Virus record (IMG/VR): IMGVR_UViG_3300028883_000107
Span: 1-30,390 of that record
DNA: 30,390 bases
Source: a virus
Direction: 5' to 3' (one strand)
The notes below the pieces were generated by a model. That model made no database searches. It was not told where the DNA came from and saw only the letters and a program-made list of their open reading frames with translations. Shown in pieces: positions 29,268 through 30,390 of this stretch (its first letter is position 1; every line of letters begins with the position of its first letter). The position numbers were made by a program, and so were the translations under genes.

Positions 29268-29581
29268 CGGGGGGCGTCGGGCTTCCTTCTTCTTCCCCGA
29301 CGACGCCGGGCGGGGGCCCCCGCCCGGCCCCCCCTCTTGACGAGATCCGGATCTCCGTCGGCGAGCTTCTCGCACTAGCGAGCGGGAAAGACGTTTGTCG
29401 GATTTGCGGAGCCGTCGTCCTTCGGGATGAAGATCTTCGCTTGTGCGCCGTTTGCCAACGTCGCGAAGCCGCGGCTCAATCCGGAGATCCGGACTTCGCC
29501 GACGTTCACGAATCCCCCCCCGACGCCGGGGGAGAGAGCCCGTCGCTCTCTCCCCCTGGCGTCTCTTCTTCGGACGGCTAG
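29264..29581 (+). CDS. Small zinc-finger protein with low-complexity ends
   Basis: This is a 105-residue protein. The N-terminus is Pro/Gly/Ser-rich. The middle has a helix (EIRISVGELLALASGKDV) and a C4 zinc finger, CRIC then 13 residues then CAVC. The C-terminal 30 residues are Ser/Pro/Gly-rich and coincide with a strong hairpin in the DNA. The start at 29264 forms ATGA with the previous gene. Comparable phage proteins act as small transcription or DNA-binding factors, but the family was not identified. Confidence 0.68.
   Translation: MTGGVGLPSSSPTTPGGGPRPAPPLDEIRISVGELLALASGKDVCRICGAVVLRDEDLRLCAVCQRREAAAQSGDPDFADVHESPPDAGGESPSLSPPGVSSSDG
29305..29328. other. 24-bp perfect GC palindrome inside a gene
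   Basis: GCCGGGCGGGGG is followed directly by its reverse complement, CCCCCGCCCGGC. It encodes part of the Gly/Pro-rich N-terminus of the zinc-finger protein. It can extrude as a cruciform or form a hairpin with minimal loop; function unknown. Confidence 0.5.
29522..29563 (+). terminator. Long hairpin with pyrimidine tail inside the end of the zinc-finger gene
   Basis: GACGCCGGGGGAGAGAGC (29522-29539) pairs with GCTCTCTCCCCCTGGCGTC (29545-29563) over 18 bp with one bulged T; the loop is CCGTC. It is followed by TCTTCTTC, closer to an intrinsic terminator than the other hairpins here, yet it lies inside coding sequence before the next gene, so it may act as an attenuator. Confidence 0.5.
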
Positions 29582-29583
29582 CG

Positions 29584-29886
29584 ATGGCTCGCGGGATGCT
29601 TCGGGCTTATCTATGCTCCAAGGGGACTTGTTCGCTTATGGGGATGGATCTTGCCGCATGGGCGGCGGAGAAAGAGCGTCCCGTCTTGATCCTTCCGGGA
29701 TCCTGGCTCCTGGATCCGGAGTCGGCTCCCGAAGGCTTCCGGCGGATCGCCCGGGAGGATCGCGAGCTCTTCGGTCGACAAGCCGGCCGGAAGCTCTCAT
29801 TCCCGATCATGTTCGAAGAGCATCCGGCGCCGGCGGTCGATCGAATCGTCGGCCCGGAGCAATGGCTCGAGTTCAATCGGCAATGA
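29584..29886 (+). CDS. Unknown 100-residue protein
   Basis: The ATG at 29584 comes 2 bases after the upstream TAG; the open frame back to 29443 overlaps the zinc-finger gene. The protein has a mixed pattern, with MDLAAWAAEKERPVLILPGS, EGFRRIAREDRELFGRQAG and a C-terminal VDRIVGPEQWLEFNR. Two cysteines (CSKGTC) near the N-terminus could form a small site. No family was recognised. The stop overlaps the next ATG as ATGA. Confidence 0.66.
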   Translation: MARGMLRAYLCSKGTCSLMGMDLAAWAAEKERPVLILPGSWLLDPESAPEGFRRIAREDRELFGRQAGRKLSFPIMFEEHPAPAVDRIVGPEQWLEFNRQ

Positions 29887-30233
29887 GACGGCAACGCAGA
29901 CGGAAGAGAAGCTCCCCGCCGCTTGTGTGCCGGCTTGTCGATGGATCCGGCCGGGCTTGCGGAGCTCCGATCGCTTGGATTCCCGGCGTCTCGTATCCGG
30001 TCAATCCGGGATCGGTCGAGATCCTACTCTATGAAGAAGGCTCGCCGCGGATACAGGGAGTCACGATCAAGGGGGACGAATGTTGGGGCCGGCGCCGGGA
30101 GCCGGGCGAAGACGGTCGCGTCGTCGAGATTTGGACTCGGCATCAATGCGATTTTGCCGGCCGGCCGGCTTATCTTCCGCCGGATCCGGAAGCGAAATGG
30201 GGGATCGATAGATCCGTCGGGAGCGACGAATGA
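29883..30233 (+). CDS. Unknown 116-residue protein with four cysteines
   Basis: The N-terminus is very basic (MRRQRRRKRSSPP), followed by CRLVDGSGRAC, a beta-rich middle (APIAWIPGVSYPVNPGSVEI), then further single cysteines at DECWG and HQCDF. The spacing suggests a small zinc-stabilised domain that could contact nucleic acid. No named family was recognised. ATGA overlaps join it to both neighbours, so it is part of the rightward operon. Confidence 0.66.
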   Translation: MRRQRRRKRSSPPLVCRLVDGSGRACGAPIAWIPGVSYPVNPGSVEILLYEEGSPRIQGVTIKGDECWGRRREPGEDGRVVEIWTRHQCDFAGRPAYLPPDPEAKWGIDRSVGSDE

Positions 30234-30390
30234 AAAAGAGAAAGCTTCCTCCCTATACGGGATCGACGCAAGCCGAGCGGGCGAAGAATATCCCGTCGGC
30301 GGACTGGCAAGCCGCGATGAAGCTTCGAGCCGCGAGAATGGCAAAGGGAGCGAGCTTCTCGCTCCGGGATCTTGCGGTCTATGTCTTCTT
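30230..30390 (+). CDS. Unknown protein, 3' end beyond the window
   Basis: The first 53 residues are visible and open to the window end: MKKRKLPPYTGSTQAERAKN, then SADWQAAMKLRAARMAKGAS. The N-terminus is basic and probably helical. The start forms ATGA with the previous stop. Nothing visible allows a family call. Confidence 0.6.
   Translation, partial: MKKRKLPPYTGSTQAERAKNIPSADWQAAMKLRAARMAKGASFSLRDLAVYVF

Noticed and set aside
1-30390. CRISPR arrays, tRNA genes, insertion sequences, integrase or attachment sites
   Set aside because: No regularly spaced repeat-spacer arrays, cloverleaf sequences, transposase or recombinase motifs were seen. The direct repeats found are inside fibre genes, in the 21-nt array or in the control region.

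Overview
The window is a stretch of a tailed double-stranded DNA phage or prophage. It is GC-rich (about two thirds by eye), densely packed and unusually poor in TG/CA steps. The head genes follow the phage lambda order: terminase (gpA type), gpW-like joiner, portal (gpB type), S49 protease with a nested scaffold (C/Nu3 type), decoration protein (D position), major capsid protein (gpE type), then gpFII-like connector, tail terminator, gp10/Z-like protein, major tail protein, G/GT chaperone pair and tape measure. This implies a non-contractile, siphovirus-like tail. The host cannot be named. A lipoprotein that also carries an inner-membrane segment argues for a two-membrane (Gram-negative type) host. 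No integrase, tRNA, replication gene or recognisable endolysin was found.

Layout: (1) 1-1368, small coupled genes, including a coiled-coil/zinc protein and an internally duplicated MazG-like protein. (2) 1349-9043, packaging and head module. (3) 9183-10600, membrane and lipoprotein genes that look like part of a lysis cassette, placed unusually between capsid and tail genes. (4) 10602-14896, two long repetitive fibre-like proteins lying before the connector genes. (5) 14896-22299, connector, tail tube, chaperones, tape measure, a probable baseplate protein and an HxH-repeat fibre. (6) 22373-26348, a coiled-coil protein, an odd 21-nt periodic repeat, and a modification cassette: a radical SAM enzyme fused to a glycosyltransferase, a zinc-ribbon methyltransferase and a second glycosyltransferase. 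(7) 26349-26571, a convergent terminator region. (8) 26572-28803, seven small minus-strand genes ending with a Cro/XRE-type regulator. (9) 28804-29108, a divergent control region with a promoter in each direction and two pairs of direct repeats. (10) 29109-30390, small plus-strand zinc-finger and unknown genes running off the window.

Almost every junction is a 4-base start/stop overlap (ATGA, and also TTGA and GTGA), so translation is heavily coupled. That regularity was used to choose many starts. Genes in (2) to (5) build the virion. The cassette in (6) sits where phages keep fibre and host-interaction genes, so its likeliest role is to modify a virion surface component or a host surface molecule; this is inference. 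Regions (8) to (10) look like an early or regulatory region controlled from one divergent promoter block.
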